Shown here piece by piece: positions 11,629 through 24,200 of a DNA stretch of 64,000 nucleotides. Position 1 is the first letter of the stretch. Each line of letters opens with the position of its first letter. Position numbers and translations under genes: made by a program. The notes under the pieces were generated by a model. That model did no database searches. It was not told the DNA's origin and saw nothing but the letters and a program-made list of their open reading frames with translations. This DNA comes from Myrica gale (lineage: Eukaryota > Streptophyta > Magnoliopsida > Fagales > Myricaceae), in assembly GCA_963930655.1 (NCBI GenBank), contig OZ005610.1:2857001-2921000 (forward strand). Direction: 5' to 3'.

Positions 11629-13228
11629 CTAGATCAGCTGCCTGAAATCTGGGCCCACGTGTTGGTGGATCAAGTAATCGTCCCCGTTCGATACGTCGAA
11701 CACCATATTCTGCTGGTGAAGGAATTGCTGCTGTTGATGCTGCTGAGCCCTCGCCATCTCCTTCTGGCGCCGAAGCTCCACCACCTTACGGTGGGAATTC
11801 GAGTGTTTCGTCAGCACAAATGTTGGACTCGCAGCTGGCCGGTACTCCGGCACCAGCCGTCCCGACTTGTACCGGACCCCGCAAGCGTTACAGAGCGTTT
11901 TCGGCCCCATGGGCCCGGTCCGCCACTGCGGCGTCTTATCCGTGGCGCAATGCAGACACTTCCTTCCCTCCCCGGCGCCTTCGGGAGCCTCCTTCTTCTT
12001 CGGCACGGCCTTGATGGTTTTCTTGACAGAGTTCGAGGGTGCCTGAACGAAGACGTCGGGCTCGGGCGAGACTGTGGTTTGAGAGAGTACAAGGAGACGG
12101 GACGTCCAGTTGCATGGAGCAGCCCGAGACCGCTTGCTCCGTGCCTTGGCCGGGACCGACATCTCGGGGTGAAACATTGGGTTGTTTGGGCTAGGGTCAG
12201 GCTGGAATTCGCGGCTACTCTCAGAAGCTTCGTCCGTCCGGGCTTTCATGCCGGATATCAGCTGGAGCTTCTGCATATCTTCGCTGGAAAAGGATTCCTC
12301 CACGAAATTCGAAAGCCATTCGAGCTCCTGTAACTCGTCATACTGCTAAAACAAGAGAGAAATAATTCAGTTAGCACAATGATTATGCGTCCTTCTGTAA
12401 ACTACAAAAAAAAAGGGTTTCTTTTCGAAAACTGAATAGCGTAAGCTGTAGTTATTCTTTTACAAGGAGAGTAATTCACAAACTACTTTCTGCAAATATA
12501 TTGGCAGAAGTCTTAACCCTGGTTTGGTTGCCAAGAAAAATGAAAAAAGAAATAGAAGAAAGGAAAACGAGACATTGGGAATTAATCTTCAGGTTTTCAA
12601 GCGTTCGTCTTTTCGGCCAAAGAACTAGATATTAGCAGAGGACGTAAATTGTCAAACTGTAACTTCTTTTGTTTCCTAACATTTCCCGGGCAAACAGAAT
12701 ATAGACGGGACATAAGTGTCTTTCTCTGTGTTTGTTTCTTTGGTAAATAATGGAGCAAATAATTCATGGAAGCAGTAAATCGAGCTAGATAGCACTAGGA
12801 AGCAGTAAATCGAGCTAGATTGAGGCAGCTGATAGGAGCTTTACGACAGTATCAAAAGTCTCTGCCACTTGTAAACGCATGATATTGTCTTATGAGCTGG
12901 TGAGTCTTACCGGCACACAAAGCTCGCTAGAAAAATGCCCGTCTGAGAAATTCCGGCAACCGATATCTCCTAGAAAATTCGGGTCACCCCCGGAAAAGGA
13001 AGAGGAGTTGCAGCTGTCAACGACGGTAACAGGAGAAGAGTCAATGGAATTTCCAGCGGCCATGTCAAAGGCACCGTCCGCAATGACTTCTTCGTCGTTG
13101 GAAAAGTCGAGGAGGTCTTCCACAATGAAATGGTCTCCACCGGCAGTTTTGTTATCGGCTGGGTGGCGCTTTTCTGCGGGCACGTATTGAGGGCAAAACC
13201 CGCTCTGAATATATTCAGGTGCCTCCAT
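11629..13228 (-). CDS. GATA9: GATA transcription factor, subfamily A (GATA9/GATA12-like)
   Basis: This is a nuclear DNA-binding protein that recognises GATA-type sites. Two exons on the minus strand (12911-13228 and 11629-12345) encode 344 residues. The N-terminus holds the acidic [10 protein letters not shown] block typical of subfamily A. Exon 2 opens with [19 protein letters not shown], then a basic patch ([14 protein letters not shown]). The single zinc finger is C236-X2-C239-X18-C258-X2-C261 (CLHC then CNAC) with [14 protein letters not shown] between, followed by [20 protein letters not shown] Gln-rich tail follows ([12 protein letters not shown]). The 565-bp intron carries a short direct repeat (AAGCAGTAAATCGAGCTAGA at about 12771 and 12802). 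It lies near the HB8-like gene, as GATA9 does in Arabidopsis (from memory), which favours GATA9 over GATA12. Confidence 0.93.
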
Positions 13229-15141
13229 AGGTCTTCGTTATCCGTTAATGCCGAACAAAGGGTTACAGGTGATAATGTAGTGAGAGGGATTCAGTGAGTG
13301 AAACTGTAGAGAAGAGAGAGACGGAGAGAATGCTAAAAGAGAAAGTGGAGAAGTTGTGGTTTTGTGGAGAGAGGGTTTATTTGCGTTGGAAGGGGACAGT
13401 CGGACAGCTAAAATGGTGGATTTTGACGAGGAAAACAAAAGTTCTAAGATAAAAGAGAAAAAAAAAAGGTTAAAAAAAAGTGGAGAATAAATACGTTAGG
13501 CTTAAGAAGAAAAATACAAAGTCGCTTTAATTGTGGTAAAAGAAACGAAAGGGAAACGCTTTATTAAGTTACTTTCCTACCCTTCTGCTTTTTTCTAGGT
13601 CCGTGATATCTTAAGACCTCTTAAATGTGCCCTTTACGAACCGTATTAATGAAACCCCAGGGGACCAGGATGATGTGGCGTTATGTAATTTACCAGAAAA
13701 CGCAATTAGCGTTATTACCCGATAGAAAACATCGGCTGCTGTAAGGACAAAGGCATTCGTTTTTTTTTTTGTGTGGATGTTAGAAGGTCAGGAAGGTAAA
13801 TCTAGTTACTAACATTTAGAACCGCATGTAATGAATTAGACAATGAGTAAAACGATCGAAATCCAAATTGGGTAAAAACGACGTGTCAGTTTATGTCCCT
13901 GTCCTTGTGAACCGATGAAAACGGTTGAAATGTTCAAATCAGTTGTATTTTTGCAGGTGCGTATAACTTTGTTTGTTAACTACAACAAACGTGTACCTTC
14001 TAGGAATGGTCCACCCGAGAACCACTATATCCTCGGCCCATCTACCGCACGTGCATGCCGCCGATGATGGTGATGATCTCCACCAATTATCACGCAGTTA
14101 CCGCACGTAATCATTATTATTCCAAGGCCACCATTCGTTGCTTACAATAACAGCCACAGCCATAGACAAGGGTAATTACGGTAATTTGCATTCAAATTTT
14201 TCGCGCAGCAGTAGACTGTAGAAGCTATTAAGGTACAACTGGGTAACTGGGTTACCAGTAAGTAAGCCCATTAATTAGTTAATTAATTAATCCTTTTTTT
14301 TGAGTAATTGGTTAAATTAAACATTTTATGGAAGTGTTCAGAATTCAACTCCTTAGGAACCGATCTAGCAGGTTTATCGCTAAGGTATTGTGATTTGTGC
14401 GTTAGCGTCCAAGTATTACAGCCGGATTCCTCTGCTTTAATTTTCCTCGGGAAACACGAGCTCTATTTCTTTTTCTTTTTCTGCTCTGATATTCGCTCAA
14501 TATTAAATTCGTCGCGCTATTTTTTAACTCTCTGTTTAATTCTTTATTATATTGAAAACCCCAGTTGTAAAGCACGACGGGTACAGCTCACTTCGATGAG
14601 ACGGCCGGTCAGGATCTCCCCAACGTGTCCCCCTCTTCTTCGACTCTGCCACTTACGTTTCACTTTTCACCACACCCTACGAACAAGTTTGCTATCAATC
14701 CGCATATTTTAGCTTCTTTTTTTTTTTTTTAACTGGGCTGGCTGTGAATTCTTCCGGTGCCTATTAATAAAGGTACACGAGGATTCAATTATATAAATAA
14801 TTTATTTAATTTTAACTCATAAGGATTTGATATAGTGATAACACAATGGCTTGTTTTCTCATAATTTTTCAAGTTCGAGCTGTTACACCGTAATTATCGT
14901 CCTCGACTTATCTAGAGTATATTGAGTAGGGTTCTGACACATGTCTCAAGTTAATTTGTAGGGTCTGGTATATGAAGTGACCCGACTTCAAGAGCTCCTG
15001 AATTATAAAAAAAATGATTTAATTTCCAATATAATAAAAGAATAAAATACGTGTTATATCACCCCATATCGAAAATCATATTTTGATTGCCAACTTCATC
15101 TTCTACAATTCTATGAACGTGGAAATTTTGAACTAAGAAAC
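13229..15141. other. Upstream region of the GATA gene; no other gene
   Basis: The minus-strand promoter and CT-rich leader of the GATA gene occupy the left part. A possible SINE-like remnant lies at about 14830-14960; it shares ATTATCGTCCTYGACTT with a sequence near 49002. Open frames here, such as 14308-14712 on the plus strand, lack family motifs. Confidence 0.4.
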
Positions 15142-15444
15142 TAGGGTTGTCCACCAAACCAGCTGGACCGGCCAACCCAGATCAAGACCGGTATAATCCG
15201 GTTCGGTTTCGAGTTACCCATGTGAAAAACTGGAACTGGACCGGAGTATACCTCTCCAAACCGACCTAAATCGGTAATCGGTCCAAAATGGCATGACTCA
15301 ATCCCGAAACCGGCCCAAAATGGCATGACTCAAACCGACCCGGACCCGACCGGACCGGAAGAATGACAGGTCCAGTATGGTATACATGCTCCACAAAATG
15401 TCCGGTTTGACCGGCCGGACCGGACCGGCCAATGGACAGCCATA
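15142..15444. mobile_element. Non-autonomous hAT-type element, CCGG-rich
   Basis: The ends are TAGGGTTGTCCA and TGGACAGCCATA, inverted with two mismatches. The 8-bp sequence TAAGAAAC directly flanks both ends (15134-15141 and 15445-15452), the size expected for hAT. The 303-bp interior is dense in GGACCGG and CCGGTTC words and contains a short direct repeat of CCAAAATGGCATGACTCAA. It has no coding capacity. Confidence 0.8.
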
Positions 15445-15780
15445 TAAGAAACTACTAGGGCACAGTTTTAATAAAAAAACTTATCCTTTTCGTAAAATCT
15501 GAAATTTAAAAAAATTTACTAGTTAAACGAATTGTATATAAAGGTAGTTTGTTTTGAGTGAAATTACGGAACGAGAATCCCTACGAAGATTGCAACAATT
15601 ATAGACGAGAATCCGGCGGATTTCCGATAAGTTTTAGGTAAGTTCGTTAATCAGACTTATGAATGTGCAAACTGCAAAGGTCAAAAACCATGTCTGGACC
15701 TAAAAGCTTGCATGTGTGAGACTGAGAGAGCACGTAAGTTAATGCCGGCTATGCAAACAGGTGGCAGGCATCAAGAAGTT

Positions 15781-16006
15781 CAGACTCGTTAAAGTGGGGC
15801 CCTGGTTTGAAGGCAGCAATCCCATGAGAGTTCTCCGGGGAGACCGGATAAGGTGTAAGTGTGCCTATTTAATCGCTGTGAGTTATTTCTCTCAGACTCA
15901 TTAAAGTGGGGCCCTGGTTTGAAGGCAGCAATCCCATGAGAGTCTTCTCCGGGGAGACCGGATAAGGTGTAAGTGTGCCTATTTAATCGCTGTGAGTTAT
16001 TTCTCT
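15781..16006. repeat. 112-bp tandem duplication
   Basis: The unit starting CAGACTCGTTAAAGTGGGGC at 15781 recurs from 15893 with one base change in that stretch and a 2-nt insertion (GAGAGTTCTCC versus GAGAGTCTTCTCC). The high identity implies a recent duplication. No open frame or known element was recognised. Confidence 0.85.
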
Positions 16007-16016
16007 CCTAGTTCTT

Positions 16017-16048
<32 letters not shown>

Positions 16049-16222
16049 TTTTACTTTTACAACTGTTTACTTGAATTAAAAGGAAAGCCTGAAAAAGAGA
16101 TGGCACCTGGGACGTTGCTTGGCGCGGAGGTTTTGATTTTTCAGACATAATTTTCGGTTTTCCGATTCTTAATATTATAATTCCATTATTTAAACATTTT
16201 CAGATATATATGGGTCCAATCT

Positions 16223-16442
16223 GCACGTGATATAGATAGAGGGTGGTGTCAGCAAGCCATGTGAGTGCTTCGATCGTGTCCAATAGCCAAAACTGGCGGT
16301 GGTCAATGCGACGTGGCAAAAATTTATTCGGTCTTGCCTTTCCAGGAGGCTTCGTGGGAGTGATAGATACGTGGCCCTTTCTAGCGTACGATAACGTGAT
16401 AGCACGTGCGGGACGGTCACGTGACTTGTGGGCAATGCACGT
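16223..16442. promoter_or_regulatory. Cluster of ACGT-core (G-box/ABRE-like) sites
   Basis: Six ACGT cores lie within about 220 bp: TGCACGTGAT, GCGACGTGGC, ATACGTGGCC, GCACGTGCGG, GTCACGTGAC and TGCACGTAGT. bZIP and bHLH factors bind such cores. The nearest downstream start codon is TMX2 at 17834, about 1.4 kb away, so the target is unclear. Confidence 0.35.
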
Positions 16443-17198
16443 AGTAGTTGCTTGTCTCTAGACCATTTATGCAACTTTAGTATTTTTTATATTTGTATTG
16501 GTATTATTCTTGATACTCTGTTAGTAAATACGACTAAGATAAGTGTCAAATTTAGATGAAAAAAGTAGCAAATTTAACGACTTTTTTTTTCCGGTTATTT
16601 TTGTTTCCATGAAGTATCGTCAAATACTTTTGACCAGCAGATTGAAGTTCCATACCATAAGGGTATGCTTTTTCTCGAGACCCTAACAATTAGAGCTGGG
16701 CCGGGCTTGAATTTTCTTCGTTGCGAAGCTAAAGTGCCAAAGGTGTAATCACTAAGGCAATAAAAAAGGTAAAAGCTGCTAAGCTAAGCTAGCTATTAAA
16801 ATTTGAGAAGAAATTGAAAAAGAAAGATAACGAGGAGACAGCGTCGAGAAAAAGGAAAAAAAAAAAGAAGAAGATGCCAATAGACTTCCATCTTTAATAA
16901 GGCAATTAGAAGTAAGCCTATATTTACCATCTTATTAATTGGTTTAAATAATCCATTCAGCTTTAAAACTTTCAATTGGATTGAGAGGAGAACAAGAATT
17001 AGATAAGAGAGAAGTGTATTTATTGTCAGAGAATTAATTAATTAATTAAATTATAAGAGAGATAGAGCCACAATAGATGAGTTTTACTATAATTAATGTT
17101 GCCTTGCAGCATAGTTTTACAATAATTTACAAATGTTTAATATTTTTTTCTCAAAATGGGCCATCAAAATTAGCAAATTGGAGAGGATTTTAATCTAT

Positions 17199-17377
17199 GG
17201 GCTTGTTCGGCTTACCTGTATTCTCAGGATTTTTTGAATCCTGAATATATACAAACCGAACATATTTTTTAACATCACTTAAAAATAACTACTGCACGCA
17301 TGCCAATAAAGTTAACATCACCTAAAAATTTTTAAAACACAAAAAATTCTCAAAATACTTCATAACCGAACTGACCC
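17199..17377. mobile_element. MITE with TTGTTCGG ends (copy 1)
   Basis: It begins GGGCTTGTTCGG and ends CCGAACTGACCC, an imperfect terminal inverted repeat. The interior (TTTTTTGAATCCTGA, CACGCAT.CCAATAAAGTTAA, AAATTCTCAAAATACT) matches the element at 55905-56082 over nearly its whole length. The Tourist/PIF-Harbinger assignment is tentative. The element lies about 450 bp upstream of TMX2. Confidence 0.65.
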
Positions 17378-17833
17378 ATGTTTGTATGTGTATAAGCTAT
17401 ACACGCGTAGCCTTCTCAGATAAAAGAAATATAAGTTTAGATATTCAATAAATAATAATAGAATCAAAATATTCTTAACACACTTAGGAAATATTGGGCC
17501 ACCAAAGGACCCCAATACAGTGGTTAAGGCCCTAGTAGAGCCCGGCAGGTTTCAATCACAAACCCCAATTGATTTCATATTAATTCGCGGGAGGACTGAT
17601 TTTAACTGTCTTAAACGACTTGTAGTACATATGGATCTCCGATGTACCCAACAAAATAGAATGAAAAAGGAAAAAAGGGCACGCTGATATATTGAAGAAA
17701 ACAATCGACTGTTGAGACTTGAGGGTCTTATGATACAAAAAAGCAGTGGCAATGTTTTCTGCAGACCCGTGGATTGACACCCTCACAGCTTTAGAAGACG
17801 AACCGTGATCGAGCCGAGAAAGAGATAGGAAAA

Positions 17834-20800
17834 ATGGAGAAGAAACATAGTCCGATGGAATGGTTGAACCTGATGATATCAGAGCCGTATTATCTCTCCC
17901 ATTTTCTCGCTCTCTTCTCCTACTTGATTGTCCGCAGCTCCGCAACCCCACTCCTCTCTCCTCACCTCAGCCAGCTTCTTCTTCTTCGGGTACTCTCTCT
18001 CTCTCAGTTAATATTTTGGTGCTCATTGTGGTAATATTTTGGTGCTCATTCTATTTGTTTGCCTTCGTCTTCGTAGGAAATTCAAGCGATTCTGGCATTT
18101 TCTGTGTTGGCTCTTCTCAAGGTATGGTTGTTCATTTACTTTCTTTTAGGGTTTTTTTTATGTATCGCTACGTAACGCGCATTTGGCAAATTTCTGAAAA
18201 TTTCTCATCTTATATAGTTCGGTTCTTCTTCAAAGCAGGGAATATATTATCCAATTAGGGGATTACCTGTTCAGAAATTCATATACCTTGACAATCCTAT
18301 ACGTTGCTGTAGAAGATTGACCGCAAGTGATCTTTCGGGAAATTCCGTACAGTAATTTTACTTTGGTCAAACTTATTAGTTATTAAAGGCTGCTTAGCCG
18401 GCGTGGAAAAATCATTTTTCACAAAAGGAAGAGATGATTAGCCACCTCATTCGGTACAGACTATCCAAGTTGGATTGGGTTATTTTTGCCTTATAGGGAA
18501 ACATTAGTACAGAATCTGAATACTTATTACTTGGTCCCTCTGAAAATCCTTGTTTTAGCAAATTAGCAAAGGGTAGTACATCTTTAACCTGTGCTTCTAC
18601 CGAAATTGTCTTAAGCACTTAGAAAAATTCATTCGAGAAATTTTGAGGCCGTTAGAAAACGGATTTGGAAGTTTATGGACGAGAGTTCATTTAGTGATTA
18701 ACTGAAGTAGATAAGATTTTATGAAATTTTTGCGTGTCAATATTTTTTTTTTTTTTTGAGAAATTGATTCAGGAACTTTCATTTGTGTGGGATCAGAGGC
18801 AATTTAATTCTGTGGATTCTTTGTTGTAGCTAATTCTAGCTTTTTCTATGCCTTCGACAGATGGTTAAACAAGAAACGTGGGAGGCCTTTATTGCTGATA
18901 TGTTGTTTTTTGCCAAGGTGATCGTCTCACTGCCAAGTCCTGCTTTTGCTATTTTATTGACATATAGACTTGGAGATTTTATAGTTATTACCCTAAGTTG
19001 CCTTTCAAAAATGGAAAGCTTTTACTCTCCAATGAAAATTTTGAATCTTCTATTTAATCATGGATGGGATTTTCTAACTCTTAAAATTTGTCCCAAATAC
19101 ATGCTTCTGCAGGAGGGATGAGTGATTTCAACTCTCTTACAAGGAATCAGATTATTGTGTATTTAAAATATAGAATTTTGGTCTTTTCATAACTTGCCAT
19201 ATTTCTCGGGTAACTGGGTTTTTATGTTTATGTATTATTTCCTGACCTGAGTTGCATTTCGTATCAGGTTTTTCTTATCGCCCTCGCTTTAATAATGGAT
19301 TATCACTTGGCTCTTTGGTACCTAGGGGCATTTTTTGGTAGGTACATTTTTTGATATGTTTGACTGTTTTCACGTTCATTCTTACATACTGTGACATTCT
19401 TTTTGCAGTAATATATATTCTGACTCAACAGCCTGCCTACCAAGGACTAGGTAAGGAGTGAATTTGGGTTTTTCCTCTGTAACAATGATTAGTATTATTA
19501 TCGTTGCCATCATCATCGATATCTAGGATTATTTCTAGTCATTGTTGACATAAGTTAATCAGAACCACTTCACGGATTCAAGAATACTATGCTTTACAGT
19601 GATAAACTCAGAGTGTGCTTTTTTTATATTATGATTCACCCCTTAGGTACTTCAAGTAAATTAACACCATTGCAGTTGGAAGCCTTGCTGACAGAGGGGA
19701 ACACCTCAAGATTATGGCTGGTTGGTTCTAAGGACACTAGTGATTTTTTTGGAAAGATAGAGTCTTCTGTGTTCTATATACTTTGAATAACGGTGCATAT
19801 CATTTCCTTATTGTCTGTTATTTTAGGATTATATATACATTCTGTCCCGTTTTGCTTATTTGTCTTTTAAAGATGTAGATTGCAAACTGGCCAAGCTCCT
19901 TGATGGGACTTCTCTTCATGTTTTAATTCCATTTTTAGCATGGCCCAAAAGATGTGTAGAGGAGTTTATAAATTGTCTGACCTACTAATTCAATACTCAC
20001 GATGATGGTGTATCTCTTCCTTTTGGGTTACACAGTTACACTTTTTTCCTTTCCAGTTTTTGTAGAAGTTCATTGATTTAAAAAACCTCCTTTCGCAGGT
20101 AGAATTTCGTGCATCATTTTCTCCTGCTTGCATACGCACAAGTCGGTGCTTTCCTGAGCTCTCAGTTACGTATGTTTTTGTACCTTACCCTAGATTTAGT
20201 AGGAAAAAGAACACGGAAAAGAAAGAAAAAATATTCTCTGCAACTTGTTCAGGTTGTGAACTGATATGTTGCTTTATTGTGAAAATCAATTTAAGATGTC
20301 ACCACCAGAGTTCATGCTTGCTTTTGTTTCCCTGTGGCAGGTACTCGCACAAAAATTTATCTTTTGGAATAGTTGATCTTGGACTCTTCCCAAACGCTGC
20401 TGAAAAATTTGGAATATATTTTGGTGGTAAAATAATACTAGTTTTAAAACTTTTCATTACTTTCACTTCTCTATTATACATATATATTTAGTTACTTTCA
20501 TATTATTCTGTGGGACTAATACACTTGCAGGGAGCATGGATCAGCTTCCTACATATATCTTGTTTGAGAATGCAGCTGAGGTTTCACGCATTCCACAGTT
20601 CGATATTGAAGCGAAATCTTCTCATCCTCCAATAACTAAGGTTATTTCTGGCTCCCAACCTGGCTCGGTCTAATTCTTGTCTAAGGCAGCCACCTATCCA
20701 GCCTCTTCATCCCAAAGACATTATAGGCTATGAAATCCTGACCTCTTAGACTCGATTGTCAATGTCAACCTGATATTTACTAAAATTGTGTATTTTTTTA

Positions 20801-21262
20801 ATCCCTCATGGCATGCAACTTCGGTATAGAAGATCTTACAGACTTTTACGCTCTGGAGGTGTTTGAATGACTAGTGGAAAGATGAAAAAGGTTATTAAAA
20901 CACTATCGAGGAAAAGTCAAACTTTTGTAAGGCATAGAATTTGGTTTGAATTACTAATGGCTCTATGTTGAAATACCAGTCAAAATATGAAACTTCTCAT
21001 ATATTACCTTTGAATTAGACCGGACAATGGATCCAACCGATTCATACTGCATTGTGATTTCGTGGCTAAGCCATAGTGTTGTTCAACTTCGGTGCAGTCA
21101 CATCACTTTAAATTCAGTCAAGCAGTATTTATTGATTTTGCACTTGGTTGGCCATAATGAAATATCTAATTCTGGACTCCTGAATTGTACATGTTGCAGA
21201 GACTTCTTTGTCGACACTTTGAGCTTGATGTGCACCTCCTCGAGTACGTAAATGGAAAATAG
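17834..21262 (+). CDS. TMX2: Thioredoxin-related transmembrane protein 2 (TMX2) homologue
   Basis: TMX2 proteins are membrane proteins of the ER and its mitochondrial contacts, with a thioredoxin-like domain that has an atypical active site. Ten exons join in frame: 17834-17989, 18077-18121, 18861-18917, 19268-19337, 19409-19450, 19647-19720, 20099-20169, 20341-20426, 20531-20640 and 21200-21262, giving 257 residues. Hydrophobic segments lie at about 21-33, 55-66 and 87-115. The Trx-like domain (about 117-240) contains SKLTPLQLEALLTEG, then WLVEFRASFSPACIRTSRC, KNLSFGIVDLGLFPNAAEKF and LPTYILFENAAEV. The active-site position reads S156-P-A-C159, with only one Cys of the usual CxxC, so disulphide exchange would need another Cys (C165 is close). 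The ATG at 17834 follows an A-rich leader. No KKxx tail is present. Confidence 0.93.
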
Positions 21263-24200
21263 GTAATTTAGCAGGGATGCCCTCTGTATCCTGGGCAGTC
21301 TCCATTATTCTTTTCATTTTGATCTTCACCAGCTTTTAAGACGTGAAGGACACAATGAATAATGTAGTCAAGTTTCTGCTGTTGTATGATGCAAGCTTGA
21401 TTTAGAGATTTTATTCGGATAACTTGATGTGGACTGTAATTTCCGAACCATACATTGGTTTAAGTTTACTCCACAGAATATAGCCGAATTTCTCTTCGTA
21501 TGTGGCATCAGTTGTTTAGATCTTTTCTCAGGAATTGGAACTTGGTGGTAGTGTTGTAATTTTGTCTGTTTCGGACATGAGAAACATCATCGGTTGAGTC
21601 GAGCTTTTACTTGACTTCGTGGGGAGTTATAAGCGCATTGGTTGAATTCCGCATTGTAATTGATACGTTTTAGTGGTCGAACAGGAAAGAGAGAAGATAA
21701 ATCAAATCGAAACGAAAAAGGTGAGGGATGTTGGAAAACCAGGCTTGGGCCGACGTTTTGTGATTGATGGTATTAGTATGGGCCGCAAGGGTATTCGTCG
21801 TACTTTTTGGGCCTTGCTACGAATTCCGGTCCGTTAAACACATTAGTTAGAGCGGAGCCTGTGAATGCCACGGCAAATAAGTAACGCAATATTAATTGGT
21901 CAATAAGTGGGTCAAAGACACCGGGACAGTGGCTGGGAGTCACCCGCCTGAAGCAAGCGCGTAGCTGGTCACGTTTCTCACAGCCACGGCAGAGCCGCGA
22001 TGGGACGTCACCTGCTTGAATGTTATTAAAAGAGGGAGATTTTCGTGGTACAAAGTGCCGCCGCCGAATATTCTGCTTTGAATATTTATTTCTCCATTTT
22101 AACAGCCTGTGAAGGCGACCGTAGCAAATCATAAACACCCAGCAAGGCCTATGTGGGCCCACTCTCTATTTCCACGCCGCCTTGTAGGTCCCTCCATTTT
22201 CTTGCCAGCCCACGCCCGGGCCGTCGCACTGGCACTTTTCACACACCTCCATTAGCTTGTGCTTGGCGATGTAGGCTAAAGAAGAATAAACCGTGTCCCC
22301 GGCGTGCTTAAGACTAGAACACGAACACACACTGCCAAAGCTGTGTTATCCCTCATGCCTCATACGTATCTATAACATTTCTGCAACGTTGCTTTCTTTC
22401 TTTCTTTCTTTCAATCTCACGACAAACAACCAAATCGAAATTCCTCTTCATCAAACAGATGGTGAACAAGTTTATTGGATGCTCAAATGACGGCTAATCT
22501 GCTAATGGGTTCCCTTAGCTCATATGGAGTTATTTGTTCATGGTGATTGGTGCATCTAAAGAAGACAAATCTAAAATATCAAAGTAAAAGAAAGGCTGAT
22601 TAGTGATTAGTACAAACGCACGAGAGGGAGAAGAGATATGGAGGAATCACGGAAAGAAAACATGTGTTTACTGCAAGGGCATTAGAAAAACGCTTTCGGC
22701 AATAAATGTGAATCGGCAACAGAGACAGTTTTATGTTTAAAGGTGGAGGAGAGGATTACAAGTCAGAGCAGGGAGACACGGGCGTGTCGTGTCACAGTAA
22801 AGGAGGACGAAAGGGTTAAAAGTCCGTTACGTTGACGAAACACATTTTCACGGTTTCCAAGAGGAGAATGTCAGAGTGCAGCGCCGAAAGATAACGACAC
22901 GCGTTCTGTTTCTAGTGGTCCCCCCACATACCCATGTTGGCCCCGAGGGCCTGCGAAGCACCATACGGTCCATACTGGTCCCCCCGCTCTAAGGGTATGC
23001 TTTTCTCCACGGAGGATAGGATCCATGTGACTCGGGCCATATGTTAGAATTTATCTCATACCTTATAGAATTATATTTATGGCTAAAGTAGTCTCTTAAA
23101 AGAAAAATAAAGAGTGTGGGAAGCATTGGCCCATTGGGCTCATGGGAATGAAATTCCAGATCCTGCTCGGCAGTCAGCTGGTCCTATTGCCGGAGTTGAC
23201 GTGCATTTTAAGACGAGCGTTGTGGGCCCAAAGAGAAGAAGGCTTATTCAACTTTCAAGGAATTTACTTGGAACCAAAAATGGGAAGACTTAAAAAAATA
23301 GAATACACTGGGTGGCTGGTGAGGAGCACGTTGTAAAAGTAGAGGAGCAACTTCACGCGTGCGGGGTCCACGAAATACGAGCTCACACGTGGGAGCCACA
23401 CCCAGATATGGTCTGCTGGCCTCTATCTCACGCTACGCATATCGAGGGACACTTGTCACAGGCTTCAAGCCTCACCAACACAACATTAAAATAAAATAAA
23501 AAAGAGAGATAAATTCTCTTTTTTCCATGCTACTGGCGGAAGTGGCGGGGTATGTTATCGCTTTTACCAGCCCACATCTAATTGTCACCGTTGTTGACAT
23601 ATCGCGTGTTGTTATTTTAAAAAGGAAAAAACAAAACACCATATTCGAGCTTTTTCTGCTTTTTCATTTGAGTTAGGCCATTGATGCTGCACACCTTCCA
23701 TGCCACCTTATCTTTTAAAGCCAAATTAGGACCCGGTAAACCCCACTTTAGAGACCCATTAAGTAAAATAATGTGGGTGGAACAAGAGAGCATAGGAGTT
23801 ATGGTATTTTTCAATGTAAACGCGTGTATTTGGGTCTATCTTTGGACCCGGAACAACCAATAATCAAAGTCCCACCTAAGTTGGTCTGCCATTTTCGAGC
23901 TTTTAACCAATTATTTGTAAGAAATACATAGTCTAGCTTCTTTCTTTTTCTCTTGATTCCAAAATTTGAGAAAGACGAGAGATACTGTTTTGGAATGTGA
24001 TGGGTGGGTAATAGCTGAGATAGGACAGTAAAACAAAATTGACCCATTCAGTCTTGTACCCATTTGCTACGGTCTTGAAATGGGTTCTATAATCAGGTCT
24101 TCTGAAAGTTGGGTGTGCTGACTTTTACTTAAGGATCCTAGGAAGTGAGATGTTCGGCACAAAAACTACTTCGAATCGTCAATCATGTGTGCCCAAGCTG

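Larger units (their letters stand above)
15453..17198. other. Intergenic stretch with tandem repeat, TA microsatellite and ACGT-box cluster
   Basis: No gene was seen. The region holds a 112-bp tandem duplication (15781 to about 16006), an alternating TA tract (about 16020-16040) and a run of ACGT-core boxes (16223-16442), listed separately. Confidence 0.5.

Noticed and set aside
11611..12333. 240-codon plus-strand frame opposite the GATA gene
   Set aside because: It is the antisense shadow of the GC-richer GATA exon; its content follows the GATA codons.
14308..14712. 134-codon plus-strand frame
   Set aside because: No domain, no splice partner and AT-rich composition like the intergenic DNA around it.
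21773..22162. 129-codon minus-strand frame
   Set aside because: No family motif and no conserved pattern; probably chance in GC-richer DNA.
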